From NCBI RefSeq assembly GCF_005886805.2, contig NZ_CP045429.1, positions 273,501 through 337,500 on the forward strand: DNA of 64,000 nt, given 5' to 3'. Origin of the DNA: Pseudoalteromonas rubra. Its GTDB lineage: Bacteria > Pseudomonadota > Gammaproteobacteria > Enterobacterales > Alteromonadaceae. The notes beneath the pieces were generated by a model. It was not told the origin of the DNA. It made no database searches and saw only the letters and a program-made list of their open reading frames with translations. Both the position numbers and the translations under genes were made by a program. Numbering within the stretch: the stretch's first letter is position 1; each line of letters opens with the position of its first letter. This document shows, one piece after another, positions 14,512-22,502 of the stretch.

Positions 14512-16032
14512 GTGGCTGAACTGGTATGGACCATTGCAGGGTCGGACTCGGGTGGGGGAGCAGGCATACAGGCTGATGTGAAAGCTATGCACAGCTTTGG
14601 TGTGCAAACCTGCACGGCCGTAACCGCACTGACGGCGCAAAATAGTCTCGCGGTAGAGGAAATTAACGCGGTGTCCAGTGAAGTACTGGAATCTCAGTTG
14701 CTGGCGCTCGAAGCTGACTTAAAAGCGACTGTGATTAAGATTGGCATGCTCGCTAATAGTACGCAGATCCAGTTGGTTGCAGAGCACTTGGCACAGTACA
14801 AAAGCCGCTGGGAAAGACCGCCTGTGGTGGTTTTTGATCCTGTTGCCATTGCATCCAGTGGCGATGCGCTGACCGAAGAAGATACCCTGGACGCGCTGAA
14901 AAAGTACCTCTTGCCACAGGTTGACGTGATCACGCCCAATACGCAGGAAACACAAGTACTGACTGGAGTATATCTGATTGGCCCAGACGCAGTCAGGGAC
15001 GCTGCCCGTAAACTGAGGGAGCTTGGGGTGAAATCGGTGATTATTAAAGGGGGTCACTGGGATTACCCTAACGGTTACTGTATAGATTATTGCTGGAGCG
15101 AGGGCGAGGAGTATTGGCTTGGGAATGAGGCGATACAAACACCACATAGTCATGGCACTGGTTGTAGCTTTGCATCCTCTGTCGCTGCATGTCTGGCGAA
15201 AGGTTACCCTATCAAAGATGCCTTTATTCTGGCCAAAGCTTACATCAATCAGGGGTTGAAAGTAGCACAACGATTTGGTGAGGGCAGGGGGCCACTGGCC
15301 CACGCCGGGTTCCCAGAGCAGATCAGCGATTTTCCCCAGGTCATAGAGGCGGGCAGCTGGCTGGGCGATGAGCTGGAGTTTGCGGTTAGCGAAGAGTTTA
15401 ACTTTGCCGCAGGCTTTGCACCGGTGGGAGAAGAGTTGGGGCTCTATGCTGTTGTTGATTCTGTAGACTGGGTGGAAAAATGTCTGGCTGAGGGCGTGAA
15501 AACCGTGCAACTCAGAATTAAACAGGCTGACGAAACTACGCTGGAAGAAGACATACAGTGTGCGATCACCTTGGGGGAAAAGTATCAGGGTCGGGTTTTT
15601 ATCAATGACCATTGGGAACTGGCCATTCGCCACGGAGCTTATGGTGTCCATCTTGGTCAGGAAGATTTGGATTCGGCTAACCTGGTTGCCATTCAACAGG
15701 CGGGTTTACGTCTTGGGGTATCAACACATGGTTTTTACGAAATGCTACGCGCTCATAACTACCGACCCAGCTATCTGGCGTTTGGGGCAATATACCCTAC
15801 GACGACGAAAGACATGACAGGTCAGATCCAGGGGCTGGAGAAGCTTAGACATTTTGTGCCCCTGATGCGTGAGACGTATCCTACAGTGGCTATTGGGGGG
15901 ATCGACCTGACTCGTGCTCCTCAGGTCGCTGCGACGGGGGTCGGGAGCGTCGCGGTGGTGCGTGCCATTACAGAGGCCAGTGACCACAGGCAAGCGATTA
16001 TTGACCTGAAACGGGCCACGGGCGAATCATGA
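14512..16032 (+). CDS. thiDE: Bifunctional HMP(-P) kinase / thiamine-phosphate synthase
   Basis: A fusion of two enzymes in 506 residues. Residues 1-265 are ThiD, a ribokinase-fold kinase that phosphorylates HMP and HMP-P; it shows TIAGSDSGGGAGIQAD at the N-terminus and the SHGTGCSFASSVAA anion hole. Residues 300-506 are ThiE, which joins HMP-PP to thiazole phosphate; it shows TVQLRIK, VFINDHWELA, GVHLGQEDL, AFGAIYPTTTK and AIGGID. A linker of about 35 residues separates them. Translation starts at GTG 14512 with TAGGAG upstream. The 84-base gap after thiG contains a small ACACGT / ACGTGT hairpin. The end overlaps thiF by 4 bases. Confidence 0.96.
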   Translation: MAELVWTIAGSDSGGGAGIQADVKAMHSFGVQTCTAVTALTAQNSLAVEEINAVSSEVLESQLLALEADLKATVIKIGMLANSTQIQLVAEHLAQYKSRWERPPVVVFDPVAIASSGDALTEEDTLDALKKYLLPQVDVITPNTQETQVLTGVYLIGPDAVRDAARKLRELGVKSVIIKGGHWDYPNGYCIDYCWSEGEEYWLGNEAIQTPHSHGTGCSFASSVAACLAKGYPIKDAFILAKAYINQGLKVAQRFGEGRGPLAHAGFPEQISDFPQVIEAGSWLGDELEFAVSEEFNFAAGFAPVGEELGLYAVVDSVDWVEKCLAEGVKTVQLRIKQADETTLEEDIQCAITLGEKYQGRVFINDHWELAIRHGAYGVHLGQEDLDSANLVAIQQAGLRLGVSTHGFYEMLRAHNYRPSYLAFGAIYPTTTKDMTGQIQGLEKLRHFVPLMRETYPTVAIGGIDLTRAPQVAATGVGSVAVVRAITEASDHRQAIIDLKRATGES

Positions 16033-16781
16033 GTACAGAGCTCAATGACAAAGAGCGGCTTAGGTACAGTCGTCATTTGCTCCTCAATGCAGTATCTGAA
16101 GCTGGCCAGATGCGGCTCAAAGCGGCCCGAGTGGCCGTAATTGGGTGTGGTGGCCTGGGAAGCCCTGCGCTATTTTACTTAGCGGCAAGCGGTGTTGGTC
16201 AGTTGACCTTTTGTGATGATGATGCGGTTGAATTGTCGAATTTGCAAAGGCAGATTTTGTATAAGATTAATCACATTGGCCAGTCAAAAGCAAAAGCAGC
16301 AGGAAAAGTCTTAGCGAGTCTGAATAATCAAATTTCACTTATCCCACTGTCATTGAAGCTCGACACGAGCAATATAGACTCGGTTTTGCAAGACAGTGAC
16401 TGGATCCTCGATTGCAGCGATAATTTCGCCACGCGCTACTTACTGAATCAGTATTGCCTGCGTGAACGTAAAGTACTTATCTCTGGCGCAGCGCTGGGCA
16501 CTCAGGGACAGTTTATGACGTTTGACTTCAGAGCATCGTCTCCTTGCTATCATTGCGTCTTCCCTGAGTCGCCAGAATCTACCGAATTAAATTGTCAGAA
16601 TGCCGGCGTAGTCAGCCCATTGCTTGGCATGATTGGCTCTATGCAGGCTATGAAAGCGGTCAGTTTGATTGTCTCTGGTGTACCAGACAAGGCGAGTGAG
16701 ATGATAGTGGTTGATGCGTTAAGTTTGCAGCAGAGGCAATTTGCACTGGAAAAAGATCCCGCATGTACGGTGTGCTGCTAA
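16029..16781 (+). CDS. thiF: ThiS adenylyltransferase ThiF
   Basis: An E1-like enzyme of 250 residues that adenylates the C-terminal glycine of ThiS. The N-terminal RYSRHLLL is typical of the MoeB/ThiF family. The nucleotide motif is GCGGLGSPAL, and two Cys pairs (PCYHC and CTVCC at the C-terminus) should bind zinc. The ATG overlaps the thiDE stop (ATGA). It is the last gene of the thiamine operon. The gene for a small leader-type peptide starts 57 bases later with no terminator between, so readthrough into it is possible. Confidence 0.94.
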   Translation: MSTELNDKERLRYSRHLLLNAVSEAGQMRLKAARVAVIGCGGLGSPALFYLAASGVGQLTFCDDDAVELSNLQRQILYKINHIGQSKAKAAGKVLASLNNQISLIPLSLKLDTSNIDSVLQDSDWILDCSDNFATRYLLNQYCLRERKVLISGAALGTQGQFMTFDFRASSPCYHCVFPESPESTELNCQNAGVVSPLLGMIGSMQAMKAVSLIVSGVPDKASEMIVVDALSLQQRQFALEKDPACTVCC

Positions 16782-16838
16782 TCCTGTCATGCTAATGTGT
16801 TTTCGTATTGTCGATTTATTCATCAATAAGGAAACATT

Positions 16839-17012
16839 ATGAAAATCACACTCTCTAAAAAGAACCTCAAACAATTAAGCTCGCAAAGACGTGAGATAAA
16901 CCCGCAGGAAACCCCTAAAGTTGCTGGTGGGGTGTCGGTACTTGCGCCTTGCTATACAGGCCCGGCTGGTTCGTGCGTCTGGTCTGTGTGTACGCTGATT
17001 GGATGTCCTTAA
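16839..17012 (+). CDS. Putative RiPP precursor peptide with double-Gly leader (lanthipeptide-like)
   Basis: A 57-residue ORF with a good ribosome binding site (AAGGAA, 5 bases before the ATG). The first 31 residues form a charged Lys/Leu-rich leader (MKITLSKKNLKQLS...) ending in TPKVAGG, a double-glycine cleavage site. The last 26 residues form a hydrophobic core with four Cys (residues 38, 46, 51, 56) and several Ser and Thr. This layout is that of precursors of ribosomally made, modified peptides; small MK-x-L-x-KKNLK-x-LS...TP-x-VAGG peptides are, to my knowledge, frequent in Pseudoalteromonas and sometimes annotated as class I lanthipeptides. No modifying enzyme, peptidase or exporter lies nearby, so these would have to act from another locus. 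It ends before a strong terminator. Confidence 0.7.
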   Translation: MKITLSKKNLKQLSSQRREINPQETPKVAGGVSVLAPCYTGPAGSCVWSVCTLIGCP

Positions 17013-17044
17013 CGTTCAGTTTAGCACCCATATCTTGGTACTCT

Positions 17045-17082
17045 GACACTAAAAAGCCCGCATGCGCGGGCTTTTTAGTGTC
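17045..17082. terminator. Strong bidirectional terminator
   Basis: A perfect 17-bp stem (17045-17061 / 17066-17082) with a 4-base loop, GC-rich core GCCCGC / GCGGGC and A/T runs on both sides. It ends the peptide gene on the plus strand and psd on the minus strand. Confidence 0.95.
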
Positions 17083-17096
17083 TTATTTGGGTGGGG

Positions 17097-17963
17097 TTAT
17101 TCACGAATGGTCGCGAATGGCGTGCCCATGCGGGTGACTGTCTCTGGCAACTGGTTTGCGAGGAAGTCGGCTTTATCTTCTCCCCAGGCCAGGATCACCG
17201 TTGAGCCCAGCTTAAAGCGGCCCATCTCGTCGCCTTTTTTCAATTTAACGGCGTTGTCGCCCTCTGCGGGATAATCCCAGCTAAAGACGTCTTTGCCGGC
17301 TGGTGGCGTGACTGTGCCCGCCCAGATGGTTTCGATGCTGGCCACTATGGTGGCGCCCACCAGTACCATAGCCAGTGGACCTATCTCAGTGTCAAAGATA
17401 GCGACAACCCGCTCGTTACGAGCAAACAGATTAGGGACGTTTTGCGCAGTTAGCGGGTTTACCGAGAACAGATCGCCAGGTACGTAGATCATCTTTTTCA
17501 GCGTACCATCAAGGGGCATATGAATGCGGTGATAGTCTTTGGGCGCCAGATAAATGGTGGCAAACTTACCACCAAGATACGGTGCTACGTCGGATTCTTT
17601 GCCCCCCAGCAGGGTTTGCAGGCTGTAGTCATGGCCTTTGGCCTGAATGATCTGACCATCGACTACATCACCTAACTGGCTGATGGCACCGTCGACCGGG
17701 TGAGCCACAATGCTGGCTTCTTCGGCAAGTGGGCGGATCCCCGGCTTCAGCGGACGGGTAAAGAATTCATTAAAGGTTTTATAGTGAGCTGGATCTTCAT
17801 GCAGGGCTTCACTCATGTCTATCTTGTACTGTTTGATAAACAATTTAATTAAGGTGGTTGTCAGTGCACCCGCTTCGGCTGCGGCCAGTTTTCCCACCAA
17901 ACGTGATACGGCATGTTTGGGTAAAGCATATTGCAGGGCAATCTTTAGTTTATCCAAGTTCAC
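17097..17963 (-). CDS. psd: Phosphatidylserine decarboxylase proenzyme
   Basis: Psd makes phosphatidylethanolamine at the inner membrane. From the GTG whose first base is 17963 the protein has 288 residues, with AGGAA about 9 bases upstream and the normal N-terminus [19 protein letters not shown]; a longer reading would run into rsgA and is rejected. The self-cleavage motif LGST is at 252-255 (Ser254 becomes the pyruvoyl group). The AHPVDGAIS and YHRIHMP segments supply the other catalytic residues. It follows rsgA by 34 bases on the same strand, the common rsgA-psd arrangement. Confidence 0.95.
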   Translation of the reverse strand: MNLDKLKIALQYALPKHAVSRLVGKLAAAEAGALTTTLIKLFIKQYKIDMSEALHEDPAHYKTFNEFFTRPLKPGIRPLAEEASIVAHPVDGAISQLGDVVDGQIIQAKGHDYSLQTLLGGKESDVAPYLGGKFATIYLAPKDYHRIHMPLDGTLKKMIYVPGDLFSVNPLTAQNVPNLFARNERVVAIFDTEIGPLAMVLVGATIVASIETIWAGTVTPPAGKDVFSWDYPAEGDNAVKLKKGDEMGRFKLGSTVILAWGEDKADFLANQLPETVTRMGTPFATIRE

Positions 17964-17997
17964 TTTTATTATTCCTGAAAAAATTTTGAAGATAGTA

Positions 17998-19050
17998 TCA
18001 AACTCTTGGCGCGCGCGCACCTGCGCGACCATCCGCCATTGACTCCAGAATACGATGATAGCTGTCAAAGCGCAGCTCGCTGATCTTGCCCTCATCAACC
18101 GCTTCCAGGATCAGACAACCCGGATCGTTAAGGTGTTTGCAGTCACGAAAACGACAGCCGCCGATAAACTCACGAAACTCTTTAAAACACCAGGTTACCC
18201 GCTCAACCTCCAGGTGCCACAGACCGAACTCACGGATCCCCGGACTGTCTATCAGATTACCGCCACTGGGCAGGTGATGCAGTTTAGAAACCGTGGTGGT
18301 GTGCTGACCCAGGCCACTGTTTTCAGACACTTCCTGGGTCAGGATGGCTGCATCAGGCAGTACCGTATTGACCAGTGTTGACTTCCCGACTCCAGACTGA
18401 CCAACGAAGATATTATTCTTTTCTGTTAGCAGGGCTTTGAGCTCATCGATCCCTTCGCCAGTCTTGTTACTGACCAGTAAGACGCGGTAGCCTAAGTCGC
18501 GATAGATATCCAAGACTTCATCGACATAGTCGAGGCCTTCGTCATCGAGCAGATCGACCTTGTTGAGCAACAGAATTGGTTCAATACCCATGTCTTCACA
18601 GGCGACCAGGTAACGGTCAATGATCTGTGGGGTAAATTCAGGCACCACGGCGGACACCATTAAAATCTGATCTATGTTGGCTGCCACCACCTTAACGCCA
18701 TCATAAAAATCCGGACGAGTAAGCTGAGAGCGTCGAGGCTCGACGGCTTCTATGACGCCGGCCAAATCGCCTTCGCTCACTTTGGCGCGACGGAAAATCA
18801 CTTCGTCACCACACACTAAGCTGGTGACGGTACGGCGGATATTGCAGCGTAGCACGTCGCCATTTTCGCACTCGATATCGGCATGTTGCCCAAAGCGACT
18901 GATCACCACGGCGGGTTCTGTGGGGCCCAGATTGTCTGTTTGCCAGCTTACCTGAGTGTCGGATTGTTGTTTCGCTTTATGCAAGCGTTTTTGATGATTG
19001 GCACTGATCCGTCTGGATTGGCCCTTACTGAGTTTTTTGCGTTTTGCCAT
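17998..19050 (-). CDS. rsgA: Small ribosomal subunit biogenesis GTPase RsgA
   Basis: RsgA is a circularly permuted GTPase that helps late 30S maturation. The 350 residues show a basic N-terminal tail ([14 protein letters not shown]), an OB fold, the permuted motifs in order G4 (LLNKVDLL), G1 (GQSGVGKST) and G3 (DSPGIREFG), and a C-terminal zinc knuckle [14 protein letters not shown]. Divergent from orn, with psd downstream, as in E. coli. Confidence 0.96.
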   Translation of the reverse strand: MAKRKKLSKGQSRRISANHQKRLHKAKQQSDTQVSWQTDNLGPTEPAVVISRFGQHADIECENGDVLRCNIRRTVTSLVCGDEVIFRRAKVSEGDLAGVIEAVEPRRSQLTRPDFYDGVKVVAANIDQILMVSAVVPEFTPQIIDRYLVACEDMGIEPILLLNKVDLLDDEGLDYVDEVLDIYRDLGYRVLLVSNKTGEGIDELKALLTEKNNIFVGQSGVGKSTLVNTVLPDAAILTQEVSENSGLGQHTTTVSKLHHLPSGGNLIDSPGIREFGLWHLEVERVTWCFKEFREFIGGCRFRDCKHLNDPGCLILEAVDEGKISELRFDSYHRILESMADGRAGARAPRV

Positions 19051-19223
19051 ATCTAATAAACTCGCGACACGATTTATTGCTATCGAGTGGTATACAGGCC
19101 AATCATGGACTATAACTCAATAAATTGCCCCGCTTTGTAAAAAAAAGCTTTTGGTCGAGTGATGAAGCTAATATGATATATCTAATTGCATTGGATCTAA
19201 AGGAAAGTACCGTTAGGTAGTGT

Positions 19224-19769
19224 ATGTCTTTTCATGAATCAAACCTGATCTGGCTCGACTTAGAAATGACGGGTCTGGAACCTAAAACAGATAGGATCCT
19301 CGAAATTGCCACTGTGATCACAGACTGTGATCTTAACGTACTGGCTGAGGGACCTGTAATTGCTATCCATCAAAGTGATGAATTACTTGATAATATGGAT
19401 GAATGGTGCACAAACCAGCATGGCCGCTCAGGCTTAACTGCGCGTTGTAAGGCCAGTTCTCATTCTGAATCTGATGCAATCAAACAAACCTTGGACTTCC
19501 TGAAGCAATGGGTGCCGCCGGGCAAATCGCCTATGTGTGGTAATTCGATTGGTCAGGACCGTCGTTTCCTCAATAAATACATGCCTGAGCTGGAAGAATA
19601 CTTCCACTACCGCAACCTGGACGTTAGCACGATTAAAGAGCTGGCACGTCGCTGGAAGCCTGAGCTGTTAAACGGGATCCACAAAAAGAGCTCTCACCTG
19701 GCTCTGGACGACATTAAAGACTCCATTATGGAGTTGAAGGTCTATCAGCAAAAATTCTTCAATCTTTAA
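19224..19769 (+). CDS. orn: Oligoribonuclease
   Basis: A DEDDh 3'-5' exonuclease of 181 residues that degrades 2-5 nt RNAs, including pGpG from c-di-GMP breakdown. The first acidic pair is D12/E14 in LDLEMTGL; later DEDDh elements are [11 protein letters not shown] and the [11 protein letters not shown] end. It is divergent from rsgA and directly upstream of the tRNA-Gly cluster, whose promoter starts 18 bases after its stop codon. Confidence 0.97.
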   Translation: MSFHESNLIWLDLEMTGLEPKTDRILEIATVITDCDLNVLAEGPVIAIHQSDELLDNMDEWCTNQHGRSGLTARCKASSHSESDAIKQTLDFLKQWVPPGKSPMCGNSIGQDRRFLNKYMPELEEYFHYRNLDVSTIKELARRWKPELLNGIHKKSSHLALDDIKDSIMELKVYQQKFFNL

Positions 19770-19787
19770 AAAATTTAGAAAAAGTAC

Positions 19788-19815
19788 TTGCAATGCTTTT
19801 TCTATCTTGTAGAAT
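19788..19815 (+). promoter_or_regulatory. Promoter of the tRNA-Gly cluster
   Basis: -35 TTGCAA (19788-19793), 16-base spacer, -10 TAGAAT (19810-19815), followed by a GC-rich discriminator CCTGCCCCGC. The GC-rich discriminator is typical of stable-RNA promoters under stringent control. Confidence 0.75.
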
Positions 19816-19870
19816 CCTGCCCCGCTCAAGACGGCAAAGCTTATTTGTCTCTGGGGTATTGTATTTTAAA

Positions 19871-19950
19871 GCGGCACTAGCTCAGCTGCTAAAACGTTAG
19901 ACGCGACCAGTCGTGCTCCAGTGTTTAAAACAATCGAGCAATTGTGGAAT
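19871..19950 (+). repeat. tRNA-Gly-like chimeric repeat 1
   Basis: The first 18 bases are identical to the 5' end of the tRNA-Gly genes (acceptor strand plus D-arm up to CAGCTG). After that the sequence is unrelated: CTAAAACGTT, then a hairpin CGCGAC / GTCGTG (with one G-U pair) and a further AAACG / TGTTT pairing. There is no anticodon arm. The first 50 bases end in GCTCCA, as the real tRNA does. It is not a functional tRNA gene; whether it is transcribed as part of the precursor is likely from its position directly after the promoter. Confidence 0.7.
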
Positions 19951-20027
19951 GCGGCACTGGCTCAGCTGCTAAAACGTTAAACGCGACCCGTCGCGCACCA
20001 GCGTTTTAATATTCCATAACTTATGAA
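19951..20027 (+). repeat. tRNA-Gly-like chimeric repeat 2
   Basis: A diverged copy of repeat 1. It keeps the 5' tRNA segment (with one change, CTAG to CTGG), the CTAAAACGTT segment and the hairpin, now CGCGAC / GTCGCG, so the G-U pair of repeat 1 is a G-C pair here. Outer AAAACG / CGTTTT pairing is also kept. The structure is conserved better than the sequence. Confidence 0.7.
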
Positions 20028-20103
20028 GCGGCACTAGCTCAGCTGGTAGAGCGCGACCTTGCCAAGGTCGAGGTCACGAGTTCGAACCTCGTGTGCCGCT
20101 CCA
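20028..20103 (+). tRNA. tRNA-Gly (GCC), copy 1
   Basis: 76 bases with all four arms: acceptor GCGGCAC / GTGCCGC, anticodon loop TTGCCAA (anticodon GCC), T-arm with GTTCGAAC, and an encoded CCA. Confidence 0.97.
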
Positions 20104-20152
20104 ATCTACAATCAGTTTACTCAACTGACTAAAAAAGAGTACTTATGGTGAT

Positions 20153-20228
20153 GCGGCACTAGCTCAGCTGGTAGAGCGCGACCTTGCCAAGGTCGAGGTC
20201 ACGAGTTCGAACCTCGTGTGCCGCTCCA
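20153..20228 (+). tRNA. tRNA-Gly (GCC), copy 2
   Basis: Identical 76-base sequence to copy 1, with encoded CCA. The 49-base spacer before it is repeated before copy 3. Confidence 0.97.
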
Positions 20229-20240
20229 ATCTATAAGCAG

Positions 20241-20287
20241 CCTTGCCAAGGTCGAGGTCACGAGTTCGAACCTCGTGTGCCGCTCCA
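20241..20287 (+). pseudogene. 3' fragment of tRNA-Gly
   Basis: Forty-seven bases identical to the 3' part of the tRNA-Gly gene, from the anticodon arm through CCA. The acceptor 5' strand and D-arm are missing. The fragment follows directly on a truncated spacer (CTATAAGCAG), so a deletion between neighbouring repeats is the simplest origin. It cannot form a tRNA. Confidence 0.9.
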
Positions 20288-20336
20288 ATCTACAATCAGT
20301 TTACTCAACTGACTAAAAAAGAGTACTTATGGTGAT

Positions 20337-20412
20337 GCGGCACTAGCTCAGCTGGTAGAGCGCGACCTTGCCAAGGTCGAGGTCACGAGTTCGAACCTCG
20401 TGTGCCGCTCCA
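20337..20412 (+). tRNA. tRNA-Gly (GCC), copy 3
   Basis: Identical to copies 1 and 2, 76 bases with CCA. Confidence 0.97.
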
Positions 20413-20461
20413 ATCTATAAGCAGTTTACTCAACTGATTAAAAACGAGTATTTATTGTGAT

Positions 20462-20537
20462 GCGGCACTAGCTCAGCTGGTAGAGCGCGACCTTGCCAAG
20501 GTCGAGGTCACGAGTTCGAACCTCGTGTGCCGCTCCA
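20462..20537 (+). tRNA. tRNA-Gly (GCC), copy 4
   Basis: Identical to copies 1-3, 76 bases with CCA. Confidence 0.97.
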
Positions 20538-20577
20538 ACACTTCTTCAGGTGTATAAACTAGATACTTTATTATGAA

Positions 20578-20656
20578 GCGGCACTAGCTCAGCTGCTAAA
20601 CGTTAGACGCGACCTCAAGGTTGCGCCCAGCGGGAAACTAAGAGCTACATTGTGAT
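20578..20656 (+). repeat. tRNA-Gly-like chimeric repeat 3 (79-bp tandem unit)
   Basis: Begins with the same 18-base tRNA-Gly 5' segment, then CTAAACGTTAGA and a hairpin CGCGACC / GGTTGCG with loop TCAA. The hairpin differs from that of repeats 1 and 2. Followed at once by a second 79-bp unit. Confidence 0.7.
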
Positions 20657-20735
20657 GCGGCACTGGCTCAGCTGCTAAACGTTAGACGCGACCTCAAGGT
20701 TGCACCCAGCGGGAAACTAAGAGCTACATTGTGAT
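20657..20735 (+). repeat. tRNA-Gly-like chimeric repeat 4 (79-bp tandem unit)
   Basis: Seventy-seven of 79 bases match repeat 3. One of the two changes (G to A in the 3' arm) weakens the last base pair of the hairpin. The unit abuts tRNA-Gly copy 5. Confidence 0.7.
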
Positions 20736-20811
20736 GCGGCACTAGCTCAGCTGGTAGAGCGCGACCTTGCCAAGGTCGAGGTCACGAGTTCGAACCTCGT
20801 GTGCCGCTCCA
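20736..20811 (+). tRNA. tRNA-Gly (GCC), copy 5
   Basis: Identical to the other four copies, 76 bases with CCA; last gene of the cluster. Confidence 0.97.
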
Positions 20812-20913
20812 ACTTTCCTCTCGTTTTCGACCTTCATTTTACCCTTTTTTTTTCATTCTGACTTACTCACTCAACTTTAAATCTTATTCCACCAATTTTC
20901 AGAGATAAACTGA

Positions 20914-20942
20914 TTGCTTATTTTTAGCGCGGCACGTAAAAT
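20914..20942 (+). promoter_or_regulatory. Promoter of the rpsF operon
   Basis: -35 TTGCTT (20914-20919), 17-base spacer, -10 TAAAAT (20937-20942). It is the only good sigma-70 match between the tRNA cluster and rpsF. Confidence 0.65.
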
Positions 20943-20950
20943 ACGCGCTC

Positions 20951-20998
20951 TTTCGGCCTAACTAACTTTAGTTCCTTGCCTTACCCCGACTGGCCGAA
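20951..20998 (+). promoter_or_regulatory. rpsF leader structure, possible S6:S18 autoregulatory site
   Basis: A perfect 8-bp stem TTTCGGCC (20951-20958) / GGCCGAAA (20992-20999 region) encloses an AACTAA / TTAGTT hairpin and an unpaired C-rich segment (CCTTACCCCG). Structured rpsF leaders that bind the S6:S18 complex are known in many bacteria; that this one does so is inferred from position. Confidence 0.5.
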
Positions 20999-21033
20999 AC
21001 GGGACAAGGCTATATTAACCGTAAGGAATATCC

Positions 21034-21375
21034 ATGCGTCATTACGAAATCGTATTCATGGTTCACCCAGACCAAAGTGAGCAAGTACCTGGTATGATCG
21101 AGCGTTATACTGGTGCCATCACAGAAGCTGGCGGTAAAATCCACCGTCTAGAAGACTGGGGCCGTCGTCAACTGGCTTACCCAATCGAAAAGCTTCACAA
21201 AGCACACTATGTTCTGTTGAACGTTGAAGCACCTACTGAAGTAATCAGCGAGCTTGAAACTTCTTTCCGCTACAACGATGCAGTGCTTCGTAACCTGGTT
21301 ATGCGTACTAAGAACGCTGTAACTGAAGCGTCTCCTCTTGCTAAAGAAGAGAAAAAAGAAGCAGCAACTGCTTAA
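21034..21375 (+). CDS. rpsF: 30S ribosomal protein S6
   Basis: 113 residues with the standard start [21 protein letters not shown] and an acidic, Ala-rich tail. S6 binds the 16S central domain together with S18. TAAGGA lies before the ATG. First gene of rpsF-priB-rpsR-rplI. Confidence 0.98.
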   Translation: MRHYEIVFMVHPDQSEQVPGMIERYTGAITEAGGKIHRLEDWGRRQLAYPIEKLHKAHYVLLNVEAPTEVISELETSFRYNDAVLRNLVMRTKNAVTEASPLAKEEKKEAATA

Positions 21376-21408
21376 TCGTTATTGATTCGGAATTGACCTG
21401 GTAGTTTG

Positions 21409-21735
21409 GTGAGCACTCAGTCTGAACTGTATACAAACCAGCTGGTATTATCTGGCACGGTCTGTAAGCCACCTAAGTACAGTCAAAGCCCCGCCGGCAT
21501 CGCGCATTGTATTTTTGTTTTAGAACATAAATCGATGCAGGTAGAAGCCGACCTAAATCGTAACAGTTATGTACGTATTCAGGTGGTTGCCAGCGGACAG
21601 CAGTTCCGGACTCAACTAGAGCATTTATACGTTGGGCAGACCTTACAGGTACGCGGTTTTTTAAACCGACACGAAAGTCGCAGTGGCTTGAGTCAACTTG
21701 TATTACATGCACAACATATTGAAAGAATTAATTGA
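21409..21735 (+). CDS. priB: Primosomal replication protein N (PriB)
   Basis: A 108-residue OB-fold single-stranded-DNA-binding protein of the PriA-PriB-DnaT restart primosome. NQLVLSGTVCKPP, HCIFVLEHKS and GLSQLVLHAQHIERI match the family. I chose GTG 21409 (protein MSTQSEL...); a TTG one codon upstream is possible. Its place between rpsF and rpsR is the usual gammaproteobacterial one. Confidence 0.93.
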   Translation: MSTQSELYTNQLVLSGTVCKPPKYSQSPAGIAHCIFVLEHKSMQVEADLNRNSYVRIQVVASGQQFRTQLEHLYVGQTLQVRGFLNRHESRSGLSQLVLHAQHIERIN

Positions 21736-21747
21736 GGAAATTTACTC

Positions 21748-21975
21748 ATGGCACGTTATTTCAGACGTCGTAAGTTCTGCCGTTTCAAAGCGGAAGGCGT
21801 ACAACAAATCGATTACAAAGATCTGGCTACTCTTAAAAACTATGTAACTGAAAGTGGCAAAATCGTACCTAGCCGTATCACAGGTACTAGCGCTAAATAC
21901 CAGCGTCAGCTAGCAACTGCTATCAAGCGTGCTCGCTACCTAGCCCTTCTTCCGTACACTGACTTACACAAGTAA
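21748..21975 (+). CDS. rpsR: 30S ribosomal protein S18
   Basis: 75 residues, [18 protein letters not shown] start and highly basic C-terminus ([17 protein letters not shown]). Partner of S6. Twelve bases after priB. Confidence 0.98.
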   Translation: MARYFRRRKFCRFKAEGVQQIDYKDLATLKNYVTESGKIVPSRITGTSAKYQRQLATAIKRARYLALLPYTDLHK

Positions 21976-22010
21976 GCAGCTGATTAACAGTTTTTAAAAG
22001 GTGTAGAGAC

Positions 22011-22463
22011 ATGCAAGTTATTCTACTAGACAAGATCGCAAACCTAGGTGGCCTAGGTGACCAGGTTTCAGTTAAATCTGGTTTCGCACGTAACTTCCTT
22101 TTCCCTAAGGGCAAGGCAGTTCCTGCAACTAAAGCTAACATCGAAACTTTCGAAGCACGTCGTGCTGAGCTTGAAGCGAAAATCGCTGAAGAGCTAACTG
22201 CTGCACAAGCGCGCGCTGAAAAACTAGAAGCACTTGCTGAAGTGACTCTGGTTTCTAAAGCGGGTGACGAAGGTAAGCTATTCGGTTCTATCGGTACTCG
22301 CGATATCGCCGATGCTATCACTGCAGTAGGTCTTGAAGTTGCTAAGTCAGAAGTTCGTCTGCCTACCGGTACTATCCGTGAGACAGGTGAGTTCGACGTA
22401 ACTATCCAGCTTCACACTGACGTGACAACAGCTATCAAAGTAATCGTGATCGCTGAAGCTTAA
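22011..22463 (+). CDS. rplI: 50S ribosomal protein L9
   Basis: 150 residues. The N-domain [19 protein letters not shown] with [13 protein letters not shown] is typical, then a long connecting helix rich in Ala and Glu, and the C-domain. Last gene of the operon, followed by a GC-rich hairpin. Confidence 0.98.
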   Translation: MQVILLDKIANLGGLGDQVSVKSGFARNFLFPKGKAVPATKANIETFEARRAELEAKIAEELTAAQARAEKLEALAEVTLVSKAGDEGKLFGSIGTRDIADAITAVGLEVAKSEVRLPTGTIRETGEFDVTIQLHTDVTTAIKVIVIAEA

Positions 22464-22476
22464 TTTTATTAAGCAC

Positions 22477-22502
22477 CAACCGCGCGCATCTGTGCGCGGT
22501 TG
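22477..22502 (+). terminator. Hairpin after rplI
   Basis: CAACCGCGC / GCGCGGTTG, a 9-bp GC-rich stem with loop GCATCTGT. The following T-run is weak (tgtatt). Confidence 0.65.

Noticed and set aside
16029..17012. thiF as modifying enzyme for the RiPP-like peptide
   Set aside because: E1-like enzymes do take part in some RiPP pathways, but this thiF overlaps thiDE and has a ThiS partner in the same operon, so thiamine synthesis fully explains it.
19895..19915. Integron attC-like core GTTRRRY in the tRNA-Gly chimeras
   Set aside because: GTTAGAC and GTTAAAC fit the core, but no partner RYYYAAC box at the right distance, no integrase and no cassette structure exist. The match is too short to use.
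20028..20811. CRISPR-like array
   Set aside because: The regular repeats are tRNA-Gly genes with spacers that are themselves repeated; no cas genes and no unique spacers.
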